Assembly: GCA_020284085.1 (NCBI GenBank)
Contig: JACEVL010000467.1
Location: forward strand, 1,493,501-1,557,500
Source: Aporrectodea caliginosa
Lineage: Eukaryota > Annelida > Clitellata > Crassiclitellata > Lumbricidae
DNA: 64,000 nucleotides
Direction of reading: 5' to 3'
Shown: piece after piece, positions 23,637 to 35,154 of the stretch
Layout: each line of letters starts with the position of its first letter
Numbering within the stretch: the first letter of the stretch is position 1
Made by a program: the position numbers and the translations under genes
Notes under the pieces: generated by a model
What the model saw: the letters and a program-made list of their open reading frames with translations, nothing else
What the model was told of the DNA's origin: nothing
Database searches by the model: none

Positions 23637-23930
23637 ATAGGCTATACGCACGCGTTTCGCAGCCTTAGCGATTAAGAAAGTGTCCCTACTTGAGGGCAAA
23701 AATAATATGTAATATAACAGAAAAATATATAGTAATAGTAATAATGATAACAATAACAATTATAATAACAAGATAACTATAATACTATGCGGAGATTCAA
23801 ATGATGAAAGTCTCCAAGTGATCTGGTAGCGCTATGATATTAAGATGCCATTGCATCAATGCAGCAAATTTATACATGTGGAGTTAATAATAATAATAAA
23901 ATACAGCCCGTAAAAACAAAGTTTTTACTA

Positions 23931-24299
23931 TATCCATCTAGTATCCTATAACGTGTACTCTGAAAATAATCCGCGTTCATTTTACGACATAGCATGCGTT
24001 TAATGAGGCAGCGCGCCCGTTTTTGTTGCGGCCAATGGCAACGCTGGCCAATGGCAACGCTGCGTATCGGAAAAGGGGATTCCCCGATTCGAAAAGTTGA
24101 GTCCCCGATTCTATAAGCTAGCCTTTTTTGGGGAGCTGAAATTTTTATAGAATGAAGTGTCTGCGAGGGCGAGTCTATCTGCCAAGTTTCATGACGATTG
24201 AATGATTGTAAGTGATCGAATTAGTCGTCGCAAGATTTGACTTTTTAGCCTGTGGCTCAAGCAAGCAAGCAAGATTTCCGCAAGTTAAACTAGATGGAT
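23931..24299. mobile_element. inverted-repeat element, about 370 bp
   Basis: tatccatctagt (23932-23943) and actagatggata (24289-24300) are a perfect 12-bp inverted repeat. The interior has a ggccaatggcaacgct doublet and no ORF. Family unknown. Confidence 0.5.
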
Positions 24300-24512
24300 A
24301 ATAATAATAATATCTTTTCTTTAATAAGCGCCTGACAAACGCACTGCGCTGTACATTTACATGTTATGCAATTTAAATCTTAACTACTAACAGAACAGAC
24401 AGCTTGCAATACAACGGCGCTAATAGCAGCCTACAAAGCATATCCGCCCAATGGGGGCTCGAACTCGGTACCTCTTGGTCTGTGTGCCAGATGTTATCCA
24501 ATGCGCCACCCC
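24300..24512 (-). repeat. tRNA-derived SINE
   Basis: On the minus strand the A box TGGCGCATTGGA and B box GAGTTCGAGCCCC are spaced as in a tRNA gene. A ~150-bp body and a (TTA)n tail follow at 24300-24312. A plain tRNA gene is unlikely, given the long attached body and lack of clean acceptor pairing. Confidence 0.75.
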
Positions 24513-24736
24513 CCCCAACGCCTACGATTACGATTGAGACAAGCCCTGTAATGTCATAGCATAGAACGGAGATATACACAATCGTATACACGTATGTCAA
24601 CTTACTTTGTATCCTATAAAATATGCGTAAAGCCTTTAGTGACCTTAAATTAATGATAGATTGGCATGCATTCGCTAACTCATTTCGACAACCTACCCTA
24701 TATATCCTTAATGGATCTCGGTAGGATAAAGGTGGG

Positions 24737-24921
24737 CAGTGGCGTAACGAAGGGGCAGAGGGACAACCGCCCCCCCCGCGCAGCTCAACGGGGGCGCAAA
24801 GTTAGCTTTCAGTGGTACACAGTACTATGACAAGAACGATTAAAAATCAACAAGAAAATTAAAAAGTGGCGCAGTCATCAGCTCTTGTCCCTGGGAGCTG
24901 AAACCCTTCGTTACGCCACTG
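24737..24921. mobile_element. hAT MITE (185 bp)
   Basis: The termini are a perfect 18-bp inverted repeat CAGTGGCGTAACGAAGGG. The flanks aaggtggg (24729-24736) and aaggtgga (24922-24929) match at 7 of 8 bases. It has no coding capacity. Confidence 0.92.
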
Positions 24922-25712
24922 AAGGTGGAGACTTGCTTTCCTTTTCAAATCATAGGGCCTATATCGCGCCACAGAACGAGTATGCGCATATATATATTAC
25001 GAAATACGAATATTAAGATTTTTAGAAATTGACGAATTTTGACGAATATTAAAACTGGCCAACGAATATTAAGAATATTAATTTTTTATTTATTTTAATT
25101 CTTAATTCTTCAAAATCCGGGATTAATTGTAAAAATATCACTGCCAAAAATATCTATAAGAACAGTTACATATTACAATTACTCAGCCAAGTACAGAACT
25201 AGCATGTGTTGGTATGTCTCTCTGTATTGCTATTTAACTTGGAAAACAGACCTTGTCGATTTTTTTTTTTTTTTTTGGGGGGGATTATGGAATGGATTGA
25301 TGTTACTTAACTTGGAAAACCGACCTTCCTTTATAAACTTATAAAGTAACATGTTCAAGATAAATTGCTGTTAAACTCACCTAAAGTTTAACAGCTTCCA
25401 ACAGGCTTCCAATTCATTTTCTCTCCATTCTTTTAACTATCTTGTCTCTGTCTTTCCTCCCTTCCACTCATCTTACTGTCTCATACATAACATACGCTGT
25501 GCTTAAACACCGTTTGGTCATGTTGATAGAGAAGCACAAGTTAAAGCATATTTACTTGACTTTCTCTTATTTAGTATATTAACTACAGAAAATGTTCACA
25601 CTGATTTAAATCGAATAGAAATTGACATATTAGTTAAGTAATAGTTAAGACTCTTTATTGCTAATTTTGATCCAAAGCTTATTTTTTCAGTTGGCCTACA
25701 TATACCATTTGT

Positions 25713-26651
25713 CAGAGATGGGCAAATTACACAGTAAAATGTAATTGAATTACAAATTACAAATTACTTTGGAAAATGTAATTGAATTACAAATTACAAA
25801 TTACTTTAGAAATTTCTTTGAAATTACAAATTACAAATTACGTAATTTCAATTACATCAAATTACAAATTACATGCATAGTGGGATCAGGAAATTCAGTC
25901 AGGAATTGGCTTTATTTCCACTGTTATTTGTAGTACACTGTTTGAAACAGTTTATTTAGGTTTCTCTAAGAAGTAGCAACTGTTCGAACAACTTGTCCAA
26001 TAATCGGCATATGTTTAACCTTACAGTCAGGCTTGCAAAACTATAGGCCTAATGAGTTTGTGTACCAGAGCAGATGAAGGAAGTGCAGCATTAACTTGTA
26101 TAAATAACATCTTAACAGTTACGTAGCTATGAAGATTCATTAGTTAGGCCCACATGGGAGTAACCTGTCACTGGATCGATGCATGTAGCCTACATTTGAT
26201 CTACGCTCAGTTGTCTTAGCATGCAGACGTTTTGTTGGATGCTAAGACAACTGAGCGTGTGATGATCGAGTAGCGCAACTCATCTATGTAACACGTTATG
26301 AGCTCGGTCTTGACACGTGACAAAATTGTATATAATTTCTGACATTGGCTCCAATTTTGTGAAAGCATTCAAAGAATTCAGTGTTGCTATCGTTCATATC
26401 AGATATAGTGATCAAGATAAGGAAAAGATGCTTTCAAAACTGCTCTTGTTGTGGAGTCTCTAGTTTTCTTTTCAAAAGTAATTTGATTTTACAGATGCAA
26501 TTTGAAATTACAAATTACATGACAAAAATGTAATTCAATTAAAAATTACAAATTACTTTGATCCAGAGCAACAAATTACAAATTACCAATTACAATTGTA
26601 ATTCAAATTACGTAATTTCAATTACATCAATTAAATTACTGCCCATCTCTG
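25713..26651. mobile_element. hAT element with TTACAAA subterminal arrays (939 bp)
   Basis: Termini CAGAGATGGGCAAATTA and TAAATTACTGCCCATCTCTG are inverted repeats, flanked by perfect 8-bp duplications ccatttgt (25705-25712 and 26652-26659). Both ends carry arrays of attacaa/taatttg motifs in mirror orientation (25740-25875 and 26490-26640). The central ~600 bp is unique sequence without an ORF. Confidence 0.93.
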
Positions 26652-26659
26652 CCATTTGT

Positions 26660-28016
26660 ACTTCATTCCTTCCCAGGTGGCCCTGACCAGTGGGACCCTT
26701 GGCCTCATTTGGGTCTCCTGAGTATCCATACTTGTTTGCCAATGTTACTGAATGGTTTGTTACTTGTTGTGTTATGGTTACCAAATACAAAATCAATAAA
26801 TCAAATGACGGAACACTGAAATTGTGTTACTGACTGATGAAAGTTGGGGTCAATGTCTATAAGCCGTAGCTTCCATTGACTTCATTTGCACAGTTGCTAT
26901 GCTGATCATATTTTAATTTGTAAGTCTTTCACTGTTGTTCGTTTGCTGCTGCTGATGTTGTTGCTGCTGCTGCTGCTGCTGCTGCTGCAGCTACAATAAA
27001 GATTTTAACAACAACAACAACAAACAAACAACTCAACTTACAGATGAACAACTAAACTCACGCACACACACATATACGCAAACACAAACACTCACAACCA
27101 GAGGCATAATACGGAGCGAGTAAAGGCCTCCATGCAGAAATCCATTGTCTTGGACATGATGAAGACATTCATTGTCCGCCTGAAGCACGGATCGATACGG
27201 GCCAGAGGAGCAGCATAACATCACACACTATATATATACACAGCTGGATAATGATGCTGCTGCTGCTGCTGTTGCTAAAAAAAGGAGGATTATTATTCGC
27301 CCCGTGCTAGAATTCCGGAAACCGGATATAGCTGAAATCGCCCGGAAGTCAACTGACGGCCGCTTCACTGTCTCAGATATAAAGGCGACGGAAATCACCC
27401 AACAGATAGCTATAGGCCTACATACCGTACATAAATATCGTTAAAATATACACAGATACTTATTTAATACTTAGACCTTCCCAACGGACAACGCTTCTCC
27501 GCCTCTCGTCTCTGTCCATTGCCCGATGTCAAGGCCTGATATGTAATCATATTTATATATATGTGTGTGTGCCTGTGTTTGTATGTCTGCAGATCTATAT
27601 GCATCATATTATATGCTAATGTATATCTGTATATATGTAGGGCTATATATATACATTTGGATATACGTATGCTTATAAAAAATATTTAATTATATATAAA
27701 TGTAAAACTATGTAGATATACATATATTATTATGTGTATAATTTTATATATTTAAGTACACTGTATACCACATTTTCTTCGACATAATGTATGTATGATA
27801 TTTTGGCCTTCATGAATATGCATATTATATATAGATAGAGCTTTATGAAGAGCGAGAAGAGAGCGATGCAAGAGAGCACACGTGATTAGACCGCTTTGAT
27901 GGCGTCGCTGTGGCGATAATAAGATAATAAGAAGCACTTACATGGAGTCAAAATGGCTGAAGACAGAGCACTTCGCAAAAGGCGACTAATTCAATCTCCT
28001 TTGTCTCTCGGCCTCT
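26660..28016. other. gene-free stretch with short repeats
   Basis: This contains (CTG)n at 26944-26990 with an adjacent (ACA)n, and several AT-rich tracts. A well-formed donor-like site occurs on the minus strand at about 27950, but no supported exon. Confidence 0.5.
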
Positions 28017-28023
28017 ATGTTTA

Positions 28024-28124
28024 GCCTATCCATCTATCTATCTATCTATCAGTCTATCCGTCCGTCTGTCTGTATGTCTGTCTGTATGTCTGTCTGTCTG
28101 TCTGTATGTCTGTCTCTGTCTGTA

Positions 28125-28157
<33 letters not shown>

Positions 28158-28236
28158 GTCGATCTGTCTATCCGTCCGTCTGTCTGTATGTCTGTCTGTA
28201 TGTCGGTCTGTCTGTATGTCTGTCTGTCTGTCTGTA

Positions 28237-28278
<42 letters not shown>

Positions 28279-28360
28279 TCTATCTGTCGATCTGTCTATC
28301 CGTCCGTCTGTCTGTATGTCTGTCTGTATGTCTGTCTGTATGTCTGTCTGTCTGTCTGTA

Positions 28361-28409
<49 letters not shown>

Positions 28410-28500
28410 GTCGATCTGTCTATCCGTCCGTCTGTCTGTATGTCTGTCTGTATGTCGGTCTGTCTGTATGTCTGTCTGTCTGTCTGTATGTCTGTCTGTG

Positions 28501-28553
<53 letters not shown>

Positions 28554-28648
28554 GTCGATCTGTCTATCCGTCCGTCTGTCTGTATGTCTGTCTGTATGTC
28601 GGTCTGTCTGTATGTCTGTCTGTCTGTCTGTCTGTATGTCTGTCTGTG

Positions 28649-28701
<53 letters not shown>

Positions 28702-28720
28702 GTCGATCTGTCTGCCTGTT
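28024..28720. repeat. higher-order TCTG/TCTA array
   Basis: Blocks of tctatc, tctgtc and tatgtc tetranucleotides are organised in larger units marked by tctatccgtccgtctg at about 28053, 28167, 28295, 28419 and 28563, with a decayed sixth near 28706. Unit length ranges from 114 to 145 bp. Long Ser/Val/Cys-rich frames in three phases are artefacts of the 4-bp period. Confidence 0.95.
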
Positions 28721-29349
28721 TGTCTGTCTCCGTGTGTCTTTCTGTATGTTTGTCTTTTTGTCTGTATGTCTCTATTTGTCTGTATCTCTGTCTGTCAGAC
28801 AGGTGGTCTGTCCACCTGTCTGACTCTCTCATTGTTTGTCTCTCTGTCCGTCCAAGTGTCTTTGTTTATATGTGTCTGTCTGTCTTTCTGTCTGTCTCTC
28901 TGTCCGATTATTTCCTAATTTAGCTCTGGTGGCAAAATCCTCGTGGTTGTAACCATTCTAATTTGCACACGAGATGCTGTCGTTAACGACGTCCAATGTA
29001 ATCCTCGAACTCGTAAATTAATCAGATGAATTGCGCCATTAGGGATCTTGAAACGTAGTCCGCAGCGGATTTTCTAATTGGCATATCATGAAATTGATGC
29101 AGAGTATACTGTCGTCGATAGAGCTCTTGCTTTGCAGTCCGACGATCGTAAGGTCGAGGTTGTTTGATGAACGTCGAGTGGAGACCTTGACCGTATTATT
29201 TACGTTAGGATTCATCTGGAGTCGGTTAAGCTGCAACCGGAGTGAGATATTGGAGGCAAACTGAAGGTTGGTAGATAATGTTAAATCAAGGTTAGGTAAA
29301 GGCGAGGCAGAGGAAGTAGAAGAGGAGAAGGAGGAGGAAAAAGAAGAAG

Positions 29350-29612
29350 AGAATGCGAAGAAGATATGGCTACCTCTCGGTAGCAATATCCAGAGGTATC
29401 CATGGATGGCAGTGTTATCTACTTCATATTCTTGTCCTCGGCATTTTAGGGCGGGTGGCCAGACCCATCCTTCGCCGGACTCATCATAGCTGGATTGGCT
29501 AGGGTCGCAAGTGGTGCCAAAATATCGAATCAAATTACTGCCCCGGCGGGCATTTGAACCCCAGGTGTCTCATCGTTTGACATTCCATCCTGCTTACCTC
29601 TACACCAAAGGC
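29350..29612 (-). repeat. tRNA-derived SINE
   Basis: On the minus strand tttggtgtagaggtaagc (A-box-like) is followed by ggggttcaaatgcccgc (B-box-like). A body with cgaccctagccaatccagc follows. The open frame through the body is not a gene. Confidence 0.6.
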
Positions 29613-29942
29613 GTAATTCGGTAGGGTATAATGAGGATGACTTCGGGATTATGATATGTAGCCAACGCCAAATTTGGAACCAAAATATTGATTGCAATTA
29701 TTATTATTTTTATTATTAGCCTATTAATAGCATTATTGCCAATATCACAATTAGGCCAAGGCCAACTACATACTACCTACTACTAAGCATGTAGCATAAA
29801 TAAGGTAGCTTTGTGCTAAGGTAAAAAAACTATTACGGGAAATGAACATAATTTTAGTGACTCGACCATTTTTAAGAAAGGCAATAGTTGCGTTATAGTC
29901 ATGAAAAAATTTAACTAGTTCAGATAAGTTCAGATAAGTTCA

Positions 29943-30130
29943 GGGGGGTTGATAGTGTAGTGGTAACATCAGTGGCGTGAAGAGCAGTAGGTAGCGGGAT
30001 CGCTTCCCGAACCCTCCCAAAGGTCCACTCAGCCTATCACTCGCGAGATGGCGCGTTGGTAATATGAGATGTAGGACGTGATGGGCGCCTTGCATGGCTG
30101 CCGAATACAGTTAAATTTGACTCCCATAAT
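29943..30130 (+). repeat. tRNA-derived SINE
   Basis: tagtgtagtggtaacatc (A-box-like) and gcgggatcgcttcccg (B-box-like) have tRNA spacing. A different body follows, so this is a separate family from the SINEs at 24.3 and 54.1 kb. Confidence 0.6.
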
Positions 30131-30145
30131 AACTTGTGATCACCC

Positions 30146-31083
30146 CGTCTACAGAATAACAGAAGCGCGTAAGTGACAGAATTATAAAAAAATCAATATT
30201 AGGCTATATGTTTATGATTATTATTATCTGTGGTATAACAAACGGGCGCAAGTGACGTGCTTATAGCTGTAATAAATGCAGTAATTTTGCACAAAGTTTG
30301 CCAACTCTAGCAGACAGCTGAGCTAAAATTTGAATATGACATTGAAAATCTATCTTCCTCAGCATTAGTGTCACCGGTGCTGCTAAAGGATGTCGACCAA
30401 TCACCATGCCTACCACAACAGCCCCATTATTTTCAAAACCACTGGCGATATCCGAAGCGAAGTATCGGGATCCGCAGTCTCTGTGCAATGAAAGAGCAAT
30501 GAAAGAGCAATTCCGCAAGAGTAGCCTACCATGCATTCTACAGTTCGCTATGTAACAACAACACAACTAGAAACTCGTTGCCAGAGCGCGATATGGAAGA
30601 AAGCGATGAAGACCAGCAGCTGCTGTGAAAGCTAAATAACATAATAGAATATTGGTCACTGGATTGTTTTTGATTTGTGTCAAATATTCAGTCTGCATGT
30701 TTTCTCTGTTATTGACTGGTGTTGGTAGCATGGCGGCAATTTAGGCTACTGTTAGGCTACTGTTAGTCTGTTACCGCATTAAAGTTAACAGTGTTGCGCT
30801 TCTTACCTAATGGGCGTAAGTGTCTATCCATACTGACGTGCTATACAAATAAAAGGGAGTAAGTAACTTCTATTCCAGTTAAACAGTATTTTATTCAGAT
30901 CAAAGTTGTATACTTAAAACTGCATGTTTTTCTAGTCCATTCACCTCCAAAATGTCTATTAGGCCCTATTATAGCCTAGGCTAATAACGGTGATTTGATA
31001 CAAAGTGTCAAACTAGGCCTACTTTTTCAATTATCTCCAAATCGAAGTCGGTCCACTTACTCCCTTCTGTTATTCCATAGACG
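30146..31083. mobile_element. TIR element of unknown family (938 bp)
   Basis: The left end (30146-30177) and the reverse complement of the right end (31051-31083) share cgtct, then gaataacagaag, then gtaagtg, with about five mismatches over 32 bp. A 101-codon minus-strand frame inside (30261-30566) resembles nothing I recognise. No target duplication is clear. Confidence 0.6.
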
Positions 31084-31638
31084 CCCGCCCCGTTCGTACT
31101 GAATTGTAATCATAGGGCCTACTTCGTAATTGTCAGTTTGAAACATTTAATTAACGATGATTATTATTAGATTTCCATTCAGATGGGTCGTTGACTTCAA
31201 TTAGTTGGCTTGCTCAAAGCTTCGCAGAGACTGGACCGCACAGTAAACATGTTTTCATACATTGTTGCTTGTGGAAAGTCTATTAGGCTTTCTGAAAAAT
31301 TGTTTTAGTAAAAGGTCTACACTCTACAACATCGATACCGGTCGAACTTCTTAGCGTATCGATTATCCAAATTCTAGTTGCAGCAGTTTGAAACCAGTTT
31401 CTTTTTATTTGACGCCATTTTGTTGAACTTGACGTCATAAGATTCATTAGCCTACTGCTTCTTCTTCTTATTATACTAAATCGCATTAAGTTTTAGTTAT
31501 ATATTTCAGGTGAGTTATATAATCTCTTCAGTAATTAATTTCACATTTACTTTAATAAACATAGCTGGTATATATGTATATTATCTATTTATATTTTGAT
31601 TGTTGCAGGCATATATGATACTGTTAATCGCATTCCAG

Positions 31639-32014
31639 CAGAGCCGGATTAACCTATAAGCGTAATAAGCCATGGCTTAGGGCCCCACAACGTTTTGAGG
31701 GCCCCAACTGTCAGGAAATATAAAATCAGGTGGTACAAAGGTCCTATTTGACATGGCTTAGGGCCCCACAACGTTTTGAGGGGCCCCAACTGTCAGGAAA
31801 TATAAAATCAGGTGGTACAAAGGTCCTATTTGACAATTTTCTTCTGGAAAAAAAGACGGAAAAGCAAAAAAAGTCATCAGAAATTTTTCAAAGTAATGAA
31901 CATGTTTTTCTCCAAATCTGGAAAAAAATGTTTGCATGGCTTTTCGGTTAGGGCCCCCGGATGTCTTAACCCGGCCCTTGGTTTAGGGCCCCCGAAAGTC
32001 TTAATCCGGCCCTG
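31639..32014. mobile_element. hAT non-autonomous element (376 bp)
   Basis: Termini CAGAGCCGGATTAA and TTAATCCGGCCCTG are inverted repeats flanked by a perfect 8-bp duplication cattccag (31631-31638 and 32015-32022). An ~83-bp segment containing ttagggccccacaacg is tandemly duplicated inside. Confidence 0.93.
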
Positions 32015-32188
32015 CATTCCAGAGTCTATTATACATTTGAGCAATGGCACTAATGCTACGTTTTTTCAGGTTCATCACATTCTGATTTCAGAAGTTTACT
32101 AGCAGTGGTTATATTTATACGGATACCGCCTGATATGAGATCCGGAACCGCTGATTTGAGAATTGCCGCCTGCATTGTAAGACCCGCC

Positions 32189-32357
32189 CAGGGCTGCATT
32201 AAGGCCAGTGCGGGCCCGGGTGCTGTGATTACCTTCCAAAGACCCCCTCTCACAACCATCGGTCCACCACGAGCATATTTATAAAATGCGTGGCCCTCAA
32301 AACTGCGGGCCCGGGTCCTGCAGCACCCTTAGCACCCCCACCCTTACACCTGGCCTG
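32189..32357. mobile_element. hAT MITE (169 bp)
   Basis: The termini cagggctgcattaagg and cccttacacctggcctg are imperfect inverted repeats. The 8-bp flanks gacccgcc (32181-32188 and 32358-32365) are identical. Short inner gcgggcccggg repeats are present. Confidence 0.85.
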
Positions 32358-32594
32358 GACCCGCCACCTGAATTATGAGATCCGTCACGTAAAAATGATA
32401 CCCGTCACCCCAAAAGGGGAGATCTACCTCCCAAAATCAGATCAGCATCCACCGACATCAGTACAGTACTAAGTTTTAGCCGTTTCTCTTCAAGAAGATG
32501 TAGAAGGATGGAAGGACGTAGTGGTGGTGGGGAGGGGAAGAAAATGGCACTGCTTTCACGGATACTGACACGCCACAATGCTCGACAGTTTCGA

Positions 32595-32890
32595 GCGAAG
32601 GGTGGATCGACGCTGGACACCCAAGGTGGAACAAGAGAGTTCCCGCAGATACGGGGGAGCCAGTCTCTCAAATCAACGCCAAACCAACGCACAAACCCTG
32701 TAGACAGTCCGTTTTGGGAACTGGAGCCAATGCAGGACTTCCCCATGTATTCTGAAACATGGCCAAATTTTAGGATATGGCCAATTAGTCGTGCCGCCGA
32801 GCGCAGAACCAGGCCCAGACAGTCGATCCGTTTGGCCGGGAGTCCATCATAGAGTGCGCTACAGTAGTCAAGGCTGGTAACTGTGAAAGG
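32595..32890 (-). pseudogene. CR1/jockey-like reverse transcriptase fragment
   Basis: The minus strand encodes SLDYCSALYDGLPA, then LRSAARLIGHILKFGHVSEY, then continues in a shifted frame as a match to the HWLP--RI-YR block. It aligns with residues about 85-170 of the ORF at 39020-39754, from the same family. Frameshifted and truncated at both ends. Confidence 0.85.
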
Positions 32891-33108
32891 TGAGAGAACG
32901 GGATACCACCCTGAGCTGGCGTAATTGGTAGTAACATGGTGTTGAATGAGTTTGATGTTAATCAAATTACGAATTTCTGGTCTTTTTCTCTCTGTTTTCT
33001 CTCATTTAGCAGTTCAGTATGGCAACTGAAGTCTCCAATGATGAAGGATAGAATTCTTTCTTATAGACTATTCTAAAAGTTAGCAAAGCCCATAACCAGT
33101 AACGGCAT

Positions 33109-35154
33109 ATGAATGTTGTACTCTATACTATATTCAAAGAACAATTTTTATATGTACACATTTCTGGTGAAGGTTTGAAGATGCAGGCAAAAAGCCATAA
33201 TGAAGAAAAACAATTGAAATTTCAATTTTGTAACAGAACATTTACACAGAGTCATGATCTCAAAATCCATGTAAGGACTGACACTAGAGAAAAGCCATAC
33301 AAGTGCAATTTATGTCACAAAGCATTTGTACAGCCGAATTCTCTGACATACCACATAAGAACTCACACTAAAGAAAAACCTTACAAGTGCAGCTTATGTG
33401 ACAAAACATTTGCCCGGAGGAGTCACATGCAAGACCACCGAAGAAACCACCCTAAAGAAAACCCATACAACTGTAGTATATGCCATAAAACACTTGCAAG
33501 GACTTTTTATTTGGAAAACCACATAAGAACCCATACTGGAGAAAAACCATACAAGTGCAGTTTATGTGATAAAGTGTTTATACAGAAAAGTTCTCTGAAA
33601 AGTCACATAAGAATCCACACTGGAGAGAAACCATACAATTGCAACATATGTCACAAACCATTTGCAAAGAAGGGTAACCTTGATGCCCACATAAGAACTC
33701 ACACGGGAGAAAAACCATACAAATGTTATATATGTCGCAAAACATTTGCAAACAAGAGTGGTTTGGAAGACCACAGACGAACCCATACTGGAGAAAAACC
33801 ATTCAAGTGCAGTTTATGTGACAAAACGTTTACACAGATCAGTCATTTGAAAAACCACAGACGAACCCATACTGGAGAAAAACCATACCAGTGCAAAGTC
33901 TGTCTCAAAGCGTTCTCACAAACGAGTACTCTGAAATACCATATAGAAACACACAACGGAGAAAAACCATACAACTGTAATATATGTCACAAATCATTTG
34001 CACACAAGCGTATTTTGGAAAGCCACAGACGAACCCATACTGGAGAAAAAGCATACAAGTGCAAAGTCTGTCTCAAAGTGTTTTCACTATCAAGTACTCT
34101 GAAATACCATATAGGAACCCATACTGGAGAAAAACCACACAACTGTAATATATGTCACAAATCATTTGCACACAAGCGTGTTTTGGAAAGCCACAGACGA
34201 ACACATACTGGAGAGAAAGCATACAAGTGCAAAGTCTGTCTCAAAGTGTTCTCACAATCGAGGACTCTGAAATGCCACATAAGAAGGCACACTGGAGAGA
34301 AATCATACAAGTGTACTATATGTCACAAAGCATTTGCGCAGAAAAGTTATTTCGAATATCACAGAGAAATCAACACTGGAGATAAACCATACAATTGCAA
34401 TTTATGTCACAAAATATTCACACAGAAAGTAAATCTTGAAATTCATATGAAAACGCACCTTGGGAACAAGCCTTTCAAATGTGAATTATGTGATAAAACA
34501 TTAACACTTCCGATTTACTCTGACTACCATTTGAAAACCCACTCTGAAGAAAAACTATGTGAATGTGAATTATGTCAAAGCATTGTGTCAAACGTTACAG
34601 AGAGATGGCATACAAGTATTTCACATACGAGATTTATCATTTGTTCAGACTGTCACAAATGTACTGATGAAAGAGTTTTACTAAAAACAGACAACAAACA
34701 AAACCTTTCATCTAGGCAGAGTATGGAGTCAAGTGTTGGTGAAAAGCAACATTCTGTAGGTAATTCAACATTTAATATTGATAAAGAGTGTTTCATTCTG
34801 AGAACTTATGGTTGTGGAATGTGTGATGAAATGTTTGAAATCGAAGAAGATTTTGTGCAGCATTGTAATAATCACTACTGTGATGATCCGCAGAAGGATA
34901 CATTTCTGGAACTGTTTTATCCTTTCATTTTAAGACCTTATGGTTGTGGAATGTGTAATAAAATGTTGGAAGTGGAAAAAGAGTTTTTGCAACATTGTGC
35001 TCATCACTATTGTGATGATCCAGAGAAAGATTCATTTCTGGAGTTATTTGAAAAAGCACCTTTTAAGCTATTCTCCGAGAACAGAGAAGGCAGATTAGTT
35101 AAAAGTTTTTACTTTCAATTTGTTGATTTACAGCAACTAGTCCTACACCAATGA
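33109..35154 (+). CDS. C2H2 zinc-finger protein, 681 residues
   Basis: A single uninterrupted frame encodes a probable DNA-binding nuclear protein with tandem C2H2 (Krueppel-type) fingers. Finger 1 (about residues 38-59) is degenerate: the first Cys is Phe and the last His is Asp. Fingers 2-16 start at residue 64 and repeat every 28 residues, with mostly TGEKPY-type linkers; finger 14 has lost its final His (HREIN). Finger 17 (about 484-506) is atypical. Fingers 9-10 and 11-12 are near-identical pairs, an internal 168-bp duplication. The C-terminus carries two copies of a YGCGMC...QHC..HYC motif 44 residues apart. Met25 is an alternative start. A strong acceptor (tctctcatttag, ending about 33008) suggests this is the last exon after a 5' intron. 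No KRAB, BTB or ZAD domain is seen. ATTAAA at 35322 could be the polyadenylation signal. Confidence 0.92.
   Translation: MNVVLYTIFKEQFLYVHISGEGLKMQAKSHNEEKQLKFQFCNRTFTQSHDLKIHVRTDTREKPYKCNLCHKAFVQPNSLTYHIRTHTKEKPYKCSLCDKTFARRSHMQDHRRNHPKENPYNCSICHKTLARTFYLENHIRTHTGEKPYKCSLCDKVFIQKSSLKSHIRIHTGEKPYNCNICHKPFAKKGNLDAHIRTHTGEKPYKCYICRKTFANKSGLEDHRRTHTGEKPFKCSLCDKTFTQISHLKNHRRTHTGEKPYQCKVCLKAFSQTSTLKYHIETHNGEKPYNCNICHKSFAHKRILESHRRTHTGEKAYKCKVCLKVFSLSSTLKYHIGTHTGEKPHNCNICHKSFAHKRVLESHRRTHTGEKAYKCKVCLKVFSQSRTLKCHIRRHTGEKSYKCTICHKAFAQKSYFEYHREINTGDKPYNCNLCHKIFTQKVNLEIHMKTHLGNKPFKCELCDKTLTLPIYSDYHLKTHSEEKLCECELCQSIVSNVTERWHTSISHTRFIICSDCHKCTDERVLLKTDNKQNLSSRQSMESSVGEKQHSVGNSTFNIDKECFILRTYGCGMCDEMFEIEEDFVQHCNNHYCDDPQKDTFLELFYPFILRPYGCGMCNKMLEVEKEFLQHCAHHYCDDPEKDSFLELFEKAPFKLFSENREGRLVKSFYFQFVDLQQLVLHQ

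Noticed and set aside
27033..27224. Possible missing TARP exon on the minus strand, with an acceptor-like cttcag and a donor-like gtgagt
   Set aside because: The frame required by the phase-1 intron contains an immediate stop, and the translation lacks the GLW..C signature expected for that exon.
28017..28923. Long Ser/Val/Cys-rich open frames in three phases
   Set aside because: A 4-bp period without stop words keeps all frames open. There is no start context, splice signal or domain; they are translations of the microsatellite.
29039..29533. 164-codon minus-strand frame
   Set aside because: Its first part is the body of a tRNA-derived SINE and its middle is a Ser-rich translation of a ctt-rich tract.
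30261..30566. 101-codon minus-strand frame
   Set aside because: It lies inside a TIR element and has no recognised domain. It is mentioned as an unknown frame but not called as a gene.
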